A stretch of DNA of 64,000 nucleotides from Terana coerulea (Eukaryota; Basidiomycota; Agaricomycetes; Polyporales; Phanerochaetaceae). The notes below the pieces were generated by a model. It had not been told where the DNA came from. It did not search any database and saw only the letters and a list, made by a program, of their open reading frames with translations. Every line of letters begins with the position of its first letter. Positions within the stretch are counted from its first letter, which is position 1. A program made the position numbers and the translations under genes. The stretch covers positions 682,001 to 746,000 of the forward strand of contig JAKOGH010001195.1 in assembly GCA_024811115.1 (NCBI GenBank), read 5' to 3'. Positions 37,313-49,800 of this stretch are shown piece by piece.

Positions 37313-39959
37313 ATGGCCTCAAGATCATCACGCTCAGCGAGCATACCGATTCCAGGTAGTGCTGCCCGCAGCCTAGAGAATGTTATCTCCATGCCCTTCG
37401 CCACCCCTAGCTCGCGACCGCGACTGGTAAGCGGAACCCGTTTACACCCCTCCAGCCCGGAACGTCCCCTGCAGGGCCGAATAGGAGCCCCTTCGTCGCC
37501 TGTACGCACTCTTTCAGGAGGCTACGCTGCTGCTTTGAGCAGGCCGTCTGTCGCGCATACAACCACTGCGCCAGCCTTTGAGCCGCGCATCATCCGTGCT
37601 GCTTCGGCTTCAGAACCTGGATGTGCCCCGACCCCCACCGCCACCGTCCAGGTCCCTGTCGGCCGCGCTCGTCGTCCAAGTGTCAGGCGACAGTCGACGA
37701 CCACCACGCCCTCCATTGTGTCCAGCACGCCTCGGAGCTCCGCACCTGCGCCCCCTCAAACCCCCTCGGCCCCTACTCCGTTCCCGCGTCCCGCATACCT
37801 CGAGGAGTCTGCTCTTCGCGACCTGCTGTACACCGACGCCTCATCCAGCCAGCCGGTTTCGCTTGTAGACCACCTCGTCGGCGCAAGTGGCGCTGGAGGC
37901 TCCCGCATGGGCACGCCTGTCCCTGCGCCGTATCCGTACCTCCGCCGGGAATCCACGCCTGGGATCATGGACACTGATGACGAGAGCGTCGCTGCGAGCC
38001 CGTCACCGCCTCCTGCCTCGCGCGCTACTCCGGCTCCGGCTCCCGGGACGCTTCTCACCAACCCGGCTCTGCGCCTGCCGACACGTTGGAGCGAGCAGGA
38101 TAGACATCACTTGTTGACTGTGTCGGGAGATGGCCGGGAGCTGACATTCTACGGTGTGTATGCATGAAGCATGTTTCCGTTCACTATTTAACGTAGACGT
38201 AGGCCAATCGTGCATAGGCGATCGTGATTCAGCAGCAGCACGGGCCAACCATCCGATTCCTCCGGCGTGTGGGATTTACTACTATGAAGTCGAGATTTTG
38301 CAGAAGGGGCAAAGGGGCATATAAGCATTGGGTACGCAGTCAAATCAGTTACTATATGCGTGTAGCTGAGCGAATCTCGTCAGATTTTCTTCGCCCGACG
38401 TCCGTCTTTCTCGTCTTCCTGGTTGGGAGAAGCAATCTTGGGGGTACCATGCTGATGATGGTTGGTCGTTCCCTGGACACAAGGACGGGAATGCGTATGG
38501 GCCCACCTTTGACAGTACGTCCATGTGCATGGTTACATGATTCGCATTGATCTTGTTCATAGCCGGGGATATCATCGGCTGTGGTATTGACTTCACACAA
38601 CATCGCGCTTTCTACACCAAGAACGGGGCTTTTCTCGGTGAGTTACCTTTACGCAGCATATAACGCCTTCTGAACCTTTTCAGGCATGGTATTTGAAAGT
38701 GTTGGAAAGGGTGTTGATGTATATCCCTCTGTCGGTCTCCGACACACGTCTGAATCTATCCGCGTCAACTTCGGACACACCGCCTTCAAATATGCCATCG
38801 AAGATCATGTCCACGCGCAGCGTAACACTGTATGGGCGAACATCCAGACGACGTCGATCGACTGGGATCTCCTACATGGCAAGGAAAAGAGACGGGAAGA
38901 CGGTGTTGCGGAGAAGGTAGATGGAGCAAAGCCGGATATTCCCAAGGGCGGCGCCCTTGAGGAGGAGCGCATGAAGGCACCGATCCGACAACTGGTTCTG
39001 GCATATTTAGCTCATCACGGCTACGCTGGCACTGCTAGAGCTTTCCAGGCTCAATTGGAGGGCAGGCGTGACATGACTGATGCTATGGACACAGACGAAC
39101 CCAGAGCGTCGACCTCTGCCGCCGAACTTGACGCCGAGCTCGATCTGCGCGCTCGCATCGACATCGTCAACGCCGTTCTAAAAGGCGACATTGACTACGC
39201 CCTCGCTCAAACCGAGGAACATCACCCAACCGTGCTCGAGCGCGAGCAAGGGCTGATGCGCTTCAAGCTGCGCTGCCGCAAGTTCGTCGAACTCATCCTC
39301 GAGGCGAGCGAGGCGCTCAAGCGTGTGCAGGCCGAGGAGAAGGCGCGCGCGCACGAGAAAGCACAGGAGGCGGACGCGCCCCCGGATGCGTTGGATGGAG
39401 CGGGCGCGATGGACGTGGACGACCCGTCGCCCGAGGCCCGCGTGCCGTCCGCTGCGTTCCTGGATGGTCCCGTCCCGCCCGCCGCCAGGGACTCCCCGCC
39501 GCGCCCGTCCCGCTCGCCCACGCGCGCGTCGCCGTCGGCGGACGTCGCGCGGAACGCGCTGCACACGGCGATCGCGTACGGCCAGAGCCTCGAGGCGGAC
39601 TACAAGGGCGACGCGCGGCCCGAGGTGCGCGGGCACCTGAAGCGCACGTTCGGCGTCGTGGCGTATGCGGACCCGCTTGCGGCGGGCGGGGAGGTGGCGG
39701 AGATGGCGGGACAGGAGGCAAGGGCGCGCCTCGCGAACGAACTCAACCAGGCTATCCTCGGTGAGTGCTTGTTGTGCGTATGCTATCCCTAGGGCTGTCG
39801 CTGACGGTCCTGTGTACTGTAGAATCCCAGGGGAAGCCCGCCCATCCTGCGCTCGAGACGCTGTACCGCCAGACCGCGGCTTGTGTCGTGCAGCTCGGCC
39901 TGCTCGGTGTCGGTTCTGCGGCATTCGCGGACATGTCCAAGGAGTTTCTGGAAGGGTAA
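37313..39959 (+). CDS. RanBPM-like protein (SPRY, LisH, CTLH, CRA), GID/CTLH complex scaffold
   Basis: RanBP9/10 proteins (yeast Gid1/Vid30) scaffold the GID/CTLH E3 ubiquitin ligase. I take the ATG at 37313 in GCCATGG context; upstream in-frame codons exist but lack an ATG of similar quality. A serine/proline-rich N-terminus of about 240 residues ends [20 protein letters not shown]. The SPRY domain follows: [75 protein letters not shown] and [21 protein letters not shown]. Lis[69 protein letters not shown] and a final exon ending [12 protein letters not shown] one-base loss in the G run at 38314-38317 interrupts SPRY. Confidence 0.9.
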
Positions 39960-41052
39960 ATGGAGGTACTCACAGACGTCAATGGAATAATCGTGGTGCT
40001 GTTTGTATGTTTACGGAGTTACGTGTTTTGGACTGCTTCACATGATCTGCATCTCACCTCAGTGCTCACTTTCTGTATAATATACCTGCCGGATGTCGGT
40101 GCTTGTAACATAACCATAGCATAGTGTATTTGTTCAATCTGATTGTCTTCCATTCGTTGCATCTGTGTGCAAGGTTGGATGCACATAGAGAACGTGAGTG
40201 CGCATGGTGCTGTTCAGTGTTGGTACGCTAACAACTCAGCAGGGTCTTACCGCCATGTAAATTGGAAGATGAGGGTGCAGCAAAGAAAACCCAAGACCAA
40301 CGTGGACGACTAACCCCTATATGAGTGGCTGCTGCACTTCTGAACCATCGTATGTAGTGGCCTATGTGCGTTGTGGGTCGTTTTGACACTCGCACGTGCA
40401 TTCAATAGGTTGTGCTGGAGGAACTCGTATCGAAGCATTAGCACATAGATCGCAGAGACTGGGTATCCTTCAAGCCAAAGTTCGCTCGTGTTCAGCGCTC
40501 AATTACGCAAGGGAGTTCGCAGGCCTGCCTCATGAACAAGTGCGTAATCTCGTACGAATAGAACGCCTCCGATACCGGGGGTTAAGAATGTTCAATTGGC
40601 AACCCACGAGCAGTTTAGAGACTTTCTTCACCTTACCATTATATGTCTTCAGGTTCGCTCCGAATAAAAGTCTTGCGGAACAAATGGGCAAGTACAGACA
40701 ATATAAGTTAATCCGCGGCTTGTTTGCATGATTCCTTTACACTACGACCACTTACGCAATAGAACCAGGATGCTTTGCTGCCAATTTAAAGGCATCTATG
40801 CATCAAGCTCATCTTAAAGTTCACCTCGAAGGCCGCTGAGTAGCACCACGAGGGAAAACCCCCAAGCTGTCCTATGATCGCAGCGCTGACTTCCTATTAC
40901 CTCGTGCGAATCAAAGCGCATATCGCATCGGTATGATGCACGGTGCTAGAAGCGTCCTAACATCTCTTCATATGAGTAGTCTCATGAAAGTTCTACTCGT
41001 AGTGGATCTCTATAGACTCCTCTCCACGCAGCGCTATTGAGTAACAACAGCC
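39960..41052. other. Intergenic, no gene seen
   Basis: About 1.1 kb downstream of the RanBPM gene. The frame at 40396-40731 has no recognisable motif. Confidence 0.45.
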
Positions 41053-41440
41053 ATGCTGCAGCCAGCTACCGCTGACCTTCTTACATTGATATTGGCATGT
41101 TTTCTATACGGTCAGTAGGTCCTCCCCCTTGCACAAGGATGAGATGTTGATAACTGCTTTGTATTTTACCAAGAATTTACGCGGTGGCGTTTGCAACTGT
41201 CATTTACTTTCCTTCTCGGCGGAAATCATGATTCATCGTCGTCGCGCCCGAAGGCGCCGCGAAATATAGCCATTATCACTGCGAGCGTTGTCTTGTTTGT
41301 GCCCATTGCAGCAGTGCGTGCTTCAAGTACTAGTTCACTGCTTCGTACAGATTCTTGCCAGTACTTAGGACCCTTCGATAAGTGGGCGAGATGCACTCAC
41401 TTCAGCTTGTATAATATAGCATATACTAAATCCACCCTTT
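41053..41440 (+). pseudogene. 5' relic of a seven-helix membrane protein gene
   Basis: The ATG at 41053 gives MLQPATADLLTLILACFLYG directly before a GTCAGT donor, matching the first exon of the 1995 gene in length, helix and splice position. The next exon reads IYAVAFATVIYF and then, one base out of frame, NIAIITASVVLFVPIAAV, the second helix. Nothing recognisable follows. This is a truncated third member of the family seen at 1-3.6 kb. Confidence 0.55.
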
Positions 41441-41920
41441 TACATTAATGGATATGAGATTCAGTAGATCCCATGGTAAGAAGCTAACAGCAAACGATCC
41501 AGAACAATCAAACAAGCGCTGGATCCCGCCAACGAACGCCTGAAACGCCACAAAGCTGATGTCGACCGTTTTGGGAAATCGACGTCACTCCCAGCTCGAG
41601 CTCGTCACGGTTTCGGATGCAGGCCGCTTTTCTTGGCTTTTCTCTAACTTATACTGTGTCGAAGAGCATACGTTTAAATGACCGTCATGCATTGCTTAGT
41701 CAGGTAGTAATAGTACATAGACGGCCCGGTGGGGGCAGTGAATCACTGCGGAACTGCAACTACAGGGCCCAGGCGAAGAGTCTTGGAACATCAACATTCA
41801 AAGCTGAAAAAGGTTTGCATAGGAAAAGACCTTCAGCCACCATTCGGTGGTGTTCTGCCCAAATAAGCGTAAGACAGGCTGACTTGAAGGCACGCGTACT
41901 AATCACTTACTACGCGGAGT
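41441..41920. other. Intergenic, no gene seen
   Basis: Short frames only, no family signal. Confidence 0.4.
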
Positions 41921-42706
41921 TCAGACATAGGAGCCGAGATCGTTCGCCTCCGCTTTCTCCTCGCGATTAGCCCTCTCTTCACGGATAGCCTTCGTCTCGT
42001 AGTTGAGATTGTTGCGGCTCTTCTTGGAGCCCAAGACGGGGAAGAACTCTACGACGGGAGGCAGGCGGTGCGGGAAGATAGAGCTAAGGTACAGCTTGAC
42101 CGATTCGTTCTCTGCTCTGATACTAAAGACAGGCTGTCAGCGAGGCCTCACTCAGCCAGATAGCTGCAGCTTACATTACGCGGAAGGCCTTCTGGCCGGA
42201 CTTGGCTAAGAAAGAGTGCTTCGACTCCGGGTTAAGGACAACGCGAACACTCTCCGAAGGAGGGACCTGGAGGAGGGGGACAATGGGCAAGGCGTTGGGT
42301 CTGTCGCTCTGGAATTGAAGAGTGATGGTCCTCAAGGTGTCATTCACGATGGTGGCGCCGTTCGGAAGCAACGTCCCGGATGCACCTGCAACAGCGGCGG
42401 GCCCATCCCCACCGCCGCGGCCGCGCTTGATGTAGTCAGTAACGATCACTTCAGTTCCTTCGGTGTAGTCGATCCTACAGCTCATGCTAAGGCCCTGCCG
42501 CATGATTCTGCCTAGAGAAGAAGAAATACGTACTCTGCAGAAGCTTGATGGTCCTCGGGATCGGTGAAGATCGTATCGAATTCGCCGGCACGAATATTGA
42601 CAGTGATGGAGCTCCTGGCATCAACAGAGAAGTCGGGTGTGCCGTTGAGAATCGTAATCAAGATGGGAACGGCATTCTGAGTATTGTTGAATGTGACCTT
42701 GACCAT
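41921..42706 (-). CDS. Hypothetical protein with beta-sandwich-like composition
   Basis: The ATG at 42706 (MVKVTFNNTQNAVPILITIL) is chosen over a further upstream codon because a TATATAAA box sits 50 bp before it. Exon 1 continues ITVNIRAGEFDTIFTD. After an intron of about 50 nt comes CRIDYTEGTEVIVTDYIKRG, a glycine-rich turn and NDTLRTITLQFQSDRPNAL, VPPSESVRVVLNPESKH. The last exon gives SVKLYLSSIFPHRLPPVVEF and a charged tail (AIREERANREEKAE), stop at 41921-41923. Alternating hydrophobic residues suggest beta strands. No signal peptide. I do not recognise the family. Confidence 0.65.
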
Positions 42707-42755
42707 ACTGTAGATCGTGCTCGTAGTGTAGAATGTCAAGTCAGCAGCGGGCCTC

Positions 42756-42763
42756 TTTATATA
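42756..42763 (-). promoter_or_regulatory. TATA box of the gene ending at 41921
   Basis: TATATAAA on the minus strand, 50 bp upstream of the ATG at 42706. Confidence 0.5.
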
Positions 42764-43641
42764 CAGCAAGAGCCTCTAAAATATTATACCAGGTCGGACC
42801 ACATGCACGGATTTGACGCTCTAAAGCTCGGTAAATGCATCCTGTTTGACTCGTACGGTCTGGGAATAGCTTGATTCAATAACATTTTCGCGACGTGTAC
42901 CATCCAATCACTCACCTGCACGCAAGCAGCACCGGAACATGCACCGCTGTCCGATGTACGCCCTGAAATACCGGCCCTTAGCATGGGATAGATACCTTGC
43001 AATTGACAGCCAATAATGCCATTTCCTGCTGGTATCAAGAATGCGCCCTCTGCCGAGCGCGGCCAAGTAGTCAGGAGAAATGGACGAGCGGGCTAAGGCG
43101 TGCAGCTGACCGGAATATTGAGCATACTCGACGGCGGTGAGCACTCGCCGTTCAGTCACACACCGCCGCCGCCACGGACCCTGCGAGGCGGTGTGTTGGT
43201 TTTGTCAGAGCCACAGTGCGCACTTAGGAGCAGGCTGTTTCTTAGTGGCTTGTCAAGACCCACCGTATACGGTGGCAAAGATGGCCGCTTACGGCTGCCC
43301 TAGCCGCCTCCACAATCAGCACCATAGTGCTTTGCTGGATTGCCAATGGCGTGAAACAGTGCCGGGCTTTCATATTCACGCTCGACGTGCTGCATGTGAT
43401 GAAGCTAGTAAGTTCTGGCATTAGTCGCATAGTCATGCGCAGCGTGATGGAGAATTACCTCTGTAAGAAACCTCTACCAAAATGTGGCTAATTGCGGCGC
43501 ATCGCTGCCGAATAGTCTGTGTGCTCGCTGCTCCGGTGTTGGTGTTTTAGCACGCCCTGCGAGCGTACCTCCGGACAGTACCCTAACGCCGAGTGGGAAA
43601 ACTGATGTCAGAATGTTGCGTGAATGACGGTAATCGACAAG
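42764..43641. other. Divergent spacer, no gene seen
   Basis: About 880 bp between the two TATA boxes of the divergent hypothetical genes. A minus-strand frame at 42908-43159 shows no coding features. Confidence 0.4.
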
Positions 43642-43649
43642 TATATAAA
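43642..43649 (+). promoter_or_regulatory. TATA box of the gene at 43711
   Basis: TATATAAA, 62 bp upstream of the ATG at 43711. Confidence 0.5.
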
Positions 43650-43710
43650 TTAGAGCTTGCCTACCGTACCAAGGTATCCCCTGAGCATTTTCCGAAACCC
43701 CCTGCAAACC

Positions 43711-44958
43711 ATGGCTACTAGAGCTCTCAGCTTCCAGACTGAGAAAGGGGCCCTTAGCGAGAACACGAACATCGTCTTGACCTTCGATCCCGTCGATAAG
43801 TCAGGTCTTTACACCACACACAGTACGTGCGGTCATCTTGTGGTTACGAACGCTGATGTATCCGCCACTACCCCGCATTTCCGCAGTGCCTATTGTGTGG
43901 AAGGTTCGTCAGCGGGCCTGCGACTACGCGCGTCGAAACTTTACTTACCAAACTGTCCAAACAGGTCTTGAAGTTCGCAGCGAACCGTAAGTTACTCCAT
44001 CGTGTTGATCGGCGAGCCGCTTGCTCACGGCTTTCCTAGAAACCCAGACCGTCAGCTTGACTTACTCGGCCAGGCTCGGCGTGGCTGTCGCGCAAATCGT
44101 GCGTATCGCCTATGCTGGAGCAACCTGTAGGCTCTCACCGAGATCGCCCATTTTCTGTTATAGAGCGGGGACGTCGTGCAGATACCTCAGACGTGAGTAT
44201 CCACGCGACTGACAGACATTGAGAGAGCGCTTACTATCCATGCTACATTAACACAGGTTTGAGGAAGTCGCGGTAAGCTACTGGAAGTGTGATTGCACGT
44301 ATTGTCCTAATTCATCGGCTTGGTCGTTCCTTCTAGCTGGGTCAATCGGTATATTGCGTCTTCCATATTTGCACACTTCAAGAGACTGACTCCGCATAAG
44401 ACCAGTTTCACATCCGAAGACGGTTTCGTTAGCTGGTCGGAGCCTAAGCCCAAGCCCGCTCCGAGAGAAGGGGGACAATCGTAGCTACAAACCTCAGTAG
44501 GGCTAGACAGGACATCAGCATCGGTAATTCATTTCACACAGATGCCGTACCGCGTCTTTGCTTATATATGGCCACAACAGGGATGGTCGACGGCCCTTTC
44601 AGCTACTCTCCCGTCCTGCTCTGGCGGAACATCAATGACGGTGCTGCGATGGTAGCTCAGTTCAAACCCATGGTACGCAACTATCCTCGGGCATTGTGAG
44701 CTGGACTGATTACTTCCACGCAGCTGCGGGCTTACGCCTACAAGAACTATCAGGGTAAGAATCAAGCCTTCATTGCGAAGGATATAGGACTCACTTCACG
44801 CTGCAGACGGCACTGTCCTGGAAGGAGAGATTCAAACCGGCCTGCTGGGGGAATGGAACCTCGCCAGTTTGCTGTCTTTCCCGAGGACCAACGTTTTCAA
44901 GATCTACGAGAACATTAACACTGGCGGGACGCTGATTATGGAATTGGACGAGGCTTGA
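43711..44958 (+). CDS. Hypothetical protein in many short exons
   Basis: The ATG at 43711 (ACCATGG) starts ATRALSFQTEKGALSENT, NIVLTFDPVDKS. A series of small exons then joins in frame: VPIVWK, a 22-nt exon VLKFAAN, QTQTVSLTYSARLGVAVAQI, SGDVVQIPQT and FEEVA. Later exons give SFTSEDGFVSWSEPKPKPAP, DGPFSYSPVLLWRNINDGAA, LRAYAYKNYQ and finally DGTVLEGEIQTGLLGEWNLA, TNVFKIYENINTGGTLIME, stop at 44956-44958. Joins in the middle (44280-44560) are uncertain. No signal peptide or known domain. It may be a basidiomycete-specific beta-rich protein, transcribed away from the gene at 41921-42706. Confidence 0.6.
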
Positions 44959-45593
44959 GACGAGGGTTGGATGACTCAGAGGGTTCGAGTCTGTTTTGTC
45001 ATATCAGGAAGTTCAGCGTGCCATCGGACGGATAGCAGCGTGTGTGCAGCGTTCGAGTAATGTCTTGTATTTTGCCAACATGAGGCGAGATTCTATCCCG
45101 AGAGTACTACCTGTATCGTACAGCGGTTAAGACGACTGCGTGTCCGAAATTTGAGAGTTGGCCCGGGCGCTTACACGTGGGAGGAAGGCTTTGATGGGAG
45201 CTTACATAAGGCGATTCTTGTCCTGTTCACTCAGACTGAACTGTTCACAGCCTTGCATCCAATAATATGATGTCGCCCGCCAAACTATAGTCAGCTATAG
45301 GTCTTCATCCTGTGCTGCGAAACTGCACGGATAGTGATCCCTGACATACAGGTCTAGAAGACTAACGAGCTTCCTTCTCTGAAATAGCAGCAATTCTTTT
45401 CGTCGATGCCGGCTCAGGCTGTAAGTTACGGCATAACGGTCAGAATGCGAAGTTGGGGTAAATGGCATGCGTTACGAATGAATTGATTGGTTGCTTTGTG
45501 GAGGATATGACCCGTGAAGGAGCAGCATGATGTGCGCACGTTGTTGATAAGACTGAAAAGAGATCACTGTATTGAATCGGTGTATGAAAGGTC
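44959..45593. other. Intergenic, no gene seen
   Basis: No feature supported. Confidence 0.45.
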
Positions 45594-46212
45594 TTAAACT
45601 ATGCAGTCAATAAGTATTCTGCAGTAGCTTGCCATGCTGCCCGCGTGAAGGGACGTCCGCTTGCGGTGACTACCGAGAACGAGCCATGGCAAGTCGTTCA
45701 CGGGGCACCACACCGAATGAATGGCGGAACAGTTATCTGTAGGCGCGATGGTCCAGACTTGCAGAGGCTTTGGTAGGCACAGAAGCGTGTGTTGATCCGG
45801 GTGAGAGAAGGCGAGGTACATATCACTGATGAGTCGATTCGGCGGAGGTGGAAGACTGGGTGTGGAAGATGGAGACTTCTGGTCAGGAGCGACGAGAGTG
45901 TGGCCGGTTGAGTTGGCACGTGTAGATGCGACAGGGTAAGGCCGAGGCAGGCATGGGTTGCAAGGAAAGCTGTTCACTTGGATTGCGTGGGCTCCGGACT
46001 GAACTCGCGTCGAAGTCCGGAGGCCGCATAATTCGAGGCGAAAGCTTCTCCTTTCCCTCCGAGAGCACCATGCGATCCGTGATCAGGTCAACGAGATTTC
46101 CCATTTCTACCAATAGCATCGCAAGGTGCGCGCACACAGCTTCAGAGGTCATCCGCGTCATAGGTGAGGTCAGAGCCGGGTGACGGACCAACCGGTCTCG
46201 AGGGCACCGCAT
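45594..46212 (-). CDS. Possible gene, unrecognised
   Basis: Two overlapping minus-strand frames have protein-like stretches: TSEAVCAHLAMLLVEMGNLV with DLITDRMVLSEGKEKLSPRI (from an ATG at 46212) and LISDMYLAFSHPDQHTLLCL, PKPLQVWTIAPTDN (ending at 45594). A splice between them near 45900-46000 is plausible but not fixed. No domain recognised. Confidence 0.3.
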
Positions 46213-46886
46213 GCGGCCGAGATGCGGGCGAGGTCAAGGTGGCCTATTTGACTCTACGTTGACATTGGCGAATACGGCTGGTCCAGAGCGAAAACTGGAG
46301 TACATACCAAGCTCACGGACACCTCTGGTTATCGTCCAGCGCCTTCGGGATTCCAGCGGCGTGCGCCCCATCGCGCTGGCTGTGTTGTTTGTTGAGCCAA
46401 GCGGGGGGCACTTGTATTCCGGAAGGCCTTCTCGCGAGGGCTAGCTCTGACCGTAGACGCACGCCTTCAGAACGTTCTGCACTGTGGGTTGCGAAGCGGA
46501 GTAAGTTTAGGCTGGGTGCGCTGATCCGTCCTCCGAAAGTCCGCAGCGATCTCAACAGCTTTTCGAGAGGCACTCCTCCCCTATTCGATTGTCGGTGTGC
46601 AGAGCGGTGTGCAAGCAGGGAACGTATGGATGGTGACGGTATGCATCTCGGTTGTCCAGACTCCAGACTCCGAGAGTTGCTGTCAGGTTTACACCGGAAC
46701 TTCCATGTCAGATAAGTCCAAATCAGGATGATATCCGGCACAACACTGATCGTAAACGCCAGCATGGTGACGTCACTCCCAGATGCATCTGGACTCCGGC
46801 GCTTATGATGGCAAGAGCAGGGGGAAATTGAGAAAATGGATGGAAATGGGCATTTCACTCTTCTGACCACGATGGACTTTTTCACA

Positions 46887-49800
46887 GCGACAGGGACCCC
46901 GCCGCCGTTGCCGCCGCTCCCGCCGTCGCCCCCGCTGCTGGACACAGCGTGTTTGTCGCTGCGCTTGGACCGACAACAACGATAGAGAACATCACCACCG
47001 AGGGCGTCGATGCGTTCGCAGAGGCCATCAACGCACGATACTCGCGTGCGACGAGGTCGCTCATCCCCCTTTCCCCGAATCAGTTCGGGTCGACCTCCTC
47101 TACAACTCCCGCAGCGACACCGACAACCTTTCAAGGGCCTACCCAGCCCTTTGCACTCACTATGCCCGCCCTCACACCCAAGGTGCAGCGGTCCCCAGCA
47201 CCGACGCTATCCCTTCATCCCCCGCCGCAACAAATCCCGCCTGGGTTGTCGGTGAACCCACCGACTCCAGTCACTTTACCAACCCCTGTCGCAGATGGTA
47301 AGAGTCATGTTAGTGGCAGCAGCTTCGTAGCTGACGTTCCGGCATCAGCTTCAGCATCATCGACGACGATTCCACCGCCATCGTCATTTACCGCACTTGC
47401 GCCAAGCGCGGTCCGGACTGCCCTCCAGTGGTCACCGCTGCTTGTCATTGATATTCGGCCGCACAATGCATATGCCATTGGCCGACTTCCGGGTGCTGTT
47501 TCGCTAAGCGTACCGTCCACTTTACTCAAGCGACCGATGTTCTCCCTGGACCGCCTGGCCCAGATGCTCGCTCCCGTGGCACGCAAGCGGTTTTCCACAT
47601 GGCCGACCGTCAGCAAGATCGTCGTCTACGACGCAGACAGTGGGAGTCTAGCCGAGGGCGGAAATGTCCTGGGGCTGCTGAGGAAGCTGAGGAAGGAAGG
47701 CTTCGTGGGAGAACTCTGCTGGGTCAAAGGGGGCTTCAAAGCGCTCTGTGGAGAGAGCAGCGAGATTTTGTGGACCAGAGCACGCCTATGGAGGAGGTAG
47801 AGGAGGAGGCCGACGACCAACATCAGGCCGAGCAGCAGCAGGACGTTCCGGCCGCGCTTCATGGGACCGACGTGGTGAAGTCTATGTCTGCTCCAGCGAC
47901 TTCGGGACAATTCCCTTGTCAATGCCCGGCGGCATGTTGCGTACCAAGAAACTGCCAATGTCGGCCTTTACCTCCACTTCTACGACGTCTTCTCAACGGT
48001 CGTATCGAGCTGGTGAGGACGAATCCGAAACTGAGTCGTTGACAGTAGCACACTCACTGCGGGGAATACAAGCAGGTCCGCAATCGAATCTTGTTCCTCC
48101 GACACCGATGCCCAAGAAGGCCGACCCCTTCGCATCGTTCGGTACTCCTACTGCGGGATTCTCAGCAACCGCGCCGGGAGCCGCACCCAGGTCCGGCGGG
48201 CAGCCATTCTCGTTACGGCTACCCGGTGACATGGGGCGCACGTCAACCGCGTTTCCCGGCGCGATTCCTGAGGGTAGATCTTTACACGCTTTCCCTCAAA
48301 GGGGAGGATCACTATTCCCAGGTAGACCATCGGAATCGGTGAGTACAAAGCCGACGTCGGACGCGGGCTTCGCACATGCTACACCTAAAGCAAGCGAACG
48401 CCAGAACGTACGTGACTTAACCGCGTGCAGCCTACTCACCATGATATTTTACCCTTTTGTAGGTACCATTTAATCCATTCTTCGATAACATTCGCCAGAA
48501 TGTGGAACTTAGCGGAGGTCGTGGATCGGGCGAGGGTATTCCGTTGAAGTTGTCGAGGCGGGTGAGGAGGAGAGTCGAGGAATTGCCCTTCGACTGGCTT
48601 AGGACGATTGCAGCAAAGAGCGGCAAAAAGGACGATGATACCCCGATCGTTGACATCCAAGAGGCCAAGGCTGTCAAGGTTAAGACGTTCAGGGAGTTGG
48701 CGAGCGAAAGCGATCTTAGTGAAAGCGACGCTGACGCCGGTATCTCCCCACGTCGACGCCGCCCACACAATGTGCCCAAGCTTCCCCTACCCCTTCCCGA
48801 ACCGACCGCCCCTGCCGAGCTCTCGTCATCGCCAGAGTCATCCAGCCCCTCCGAAGACGAAGATCTCACCAAAGCGCTTGCCATGCAGTTCTACAAGATC
48901 GAGCTGGGCGAGCAGCGTCGGCTGATTGGTGTTATGGAGCACCACAGCATGGAAAGCAGTGTCGCCGATCGCGATTCCCCTCCAGCTAACACCGCGGCGC
49001 AGAATTTGAGCAAGGCTGCCCCTGCCGCTGGATACACCACGAATAGCCAAGGCCTACCGAGCGGTAGCCTGTTTGGGTCCCTCTCCTCTTTACCATCCTC
49101 ATTTACTGTCCCCTCTACTCGGGCTCCTCACGACGGTGATGTACCGGGGCAGATCGACCTCGGAAATGGATCGACGTCTATTCAGAACCAACCAGACAGT
49201 GAAATGGGTAACGCAATTGAGAGGAGGGCTAAGGATGGTGAGAAGGCCTTCCCTTATAGCATTACCGCAGGCGTTGAGAAAGGTGCTAAGAACCGGTTAG
49301 TCGATGTGGGCTAGGGTGTACACAAAGCACAGAGCTGACCTTGCTTGATATGCGCCCTCTAGCTACCGCAACATTTGGCCGTTTGAGCACGCACGTGTTC
49401 GGCTTCGGAAGCATCGCCCTGAGGATGACGACTACATGAACGCGAGCTATGTCCAACCGCTTGGTACGACGAAGCGTTATATCGCGACGCAGGGACCGCT
49501 ACCGTCCACGTTCGATGACTTCTGGTCGTACGTACTGCAGACTTCGATGTCCTTGGAAGGACACTGACCTCTCTCATCTTCGCGCTCTCACAGGCTATGC
49601 TGGCAGGAGAACATTCACGTTATTGTTATGCTCACGCGCGAAGTCGGAATCGGCCCAGATCAAGTGCGGGAACTACTGGGTCGGGGGGAAGTACGGCGCT
49701 CTTGAGCTGAAGATGATTTCCTCGAGCGACACACCCGAGCGGGAGCGAAAGCGAAGAGACGCCGAGTCGGCTTCTGGGTTCTTCAACATCCCTGGTGCAC

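Noticed and set aside
38686..39924. Long antisense frames over the RanBPM gene
   Set aside because: They are arginine/alanine-rich shadows of a GC-rich coding strand with SPRY, LisH and CTLH motifs.
46313..47134. Minus-strand frame of 273 codons with a helix-like segment (IILIWTYLTW)
   Set aside because: It overlaps the first exons of the rhodanese/phosphatase gene on the other strand, which has clear homology. Its own composition follows codon-shadow patterns.
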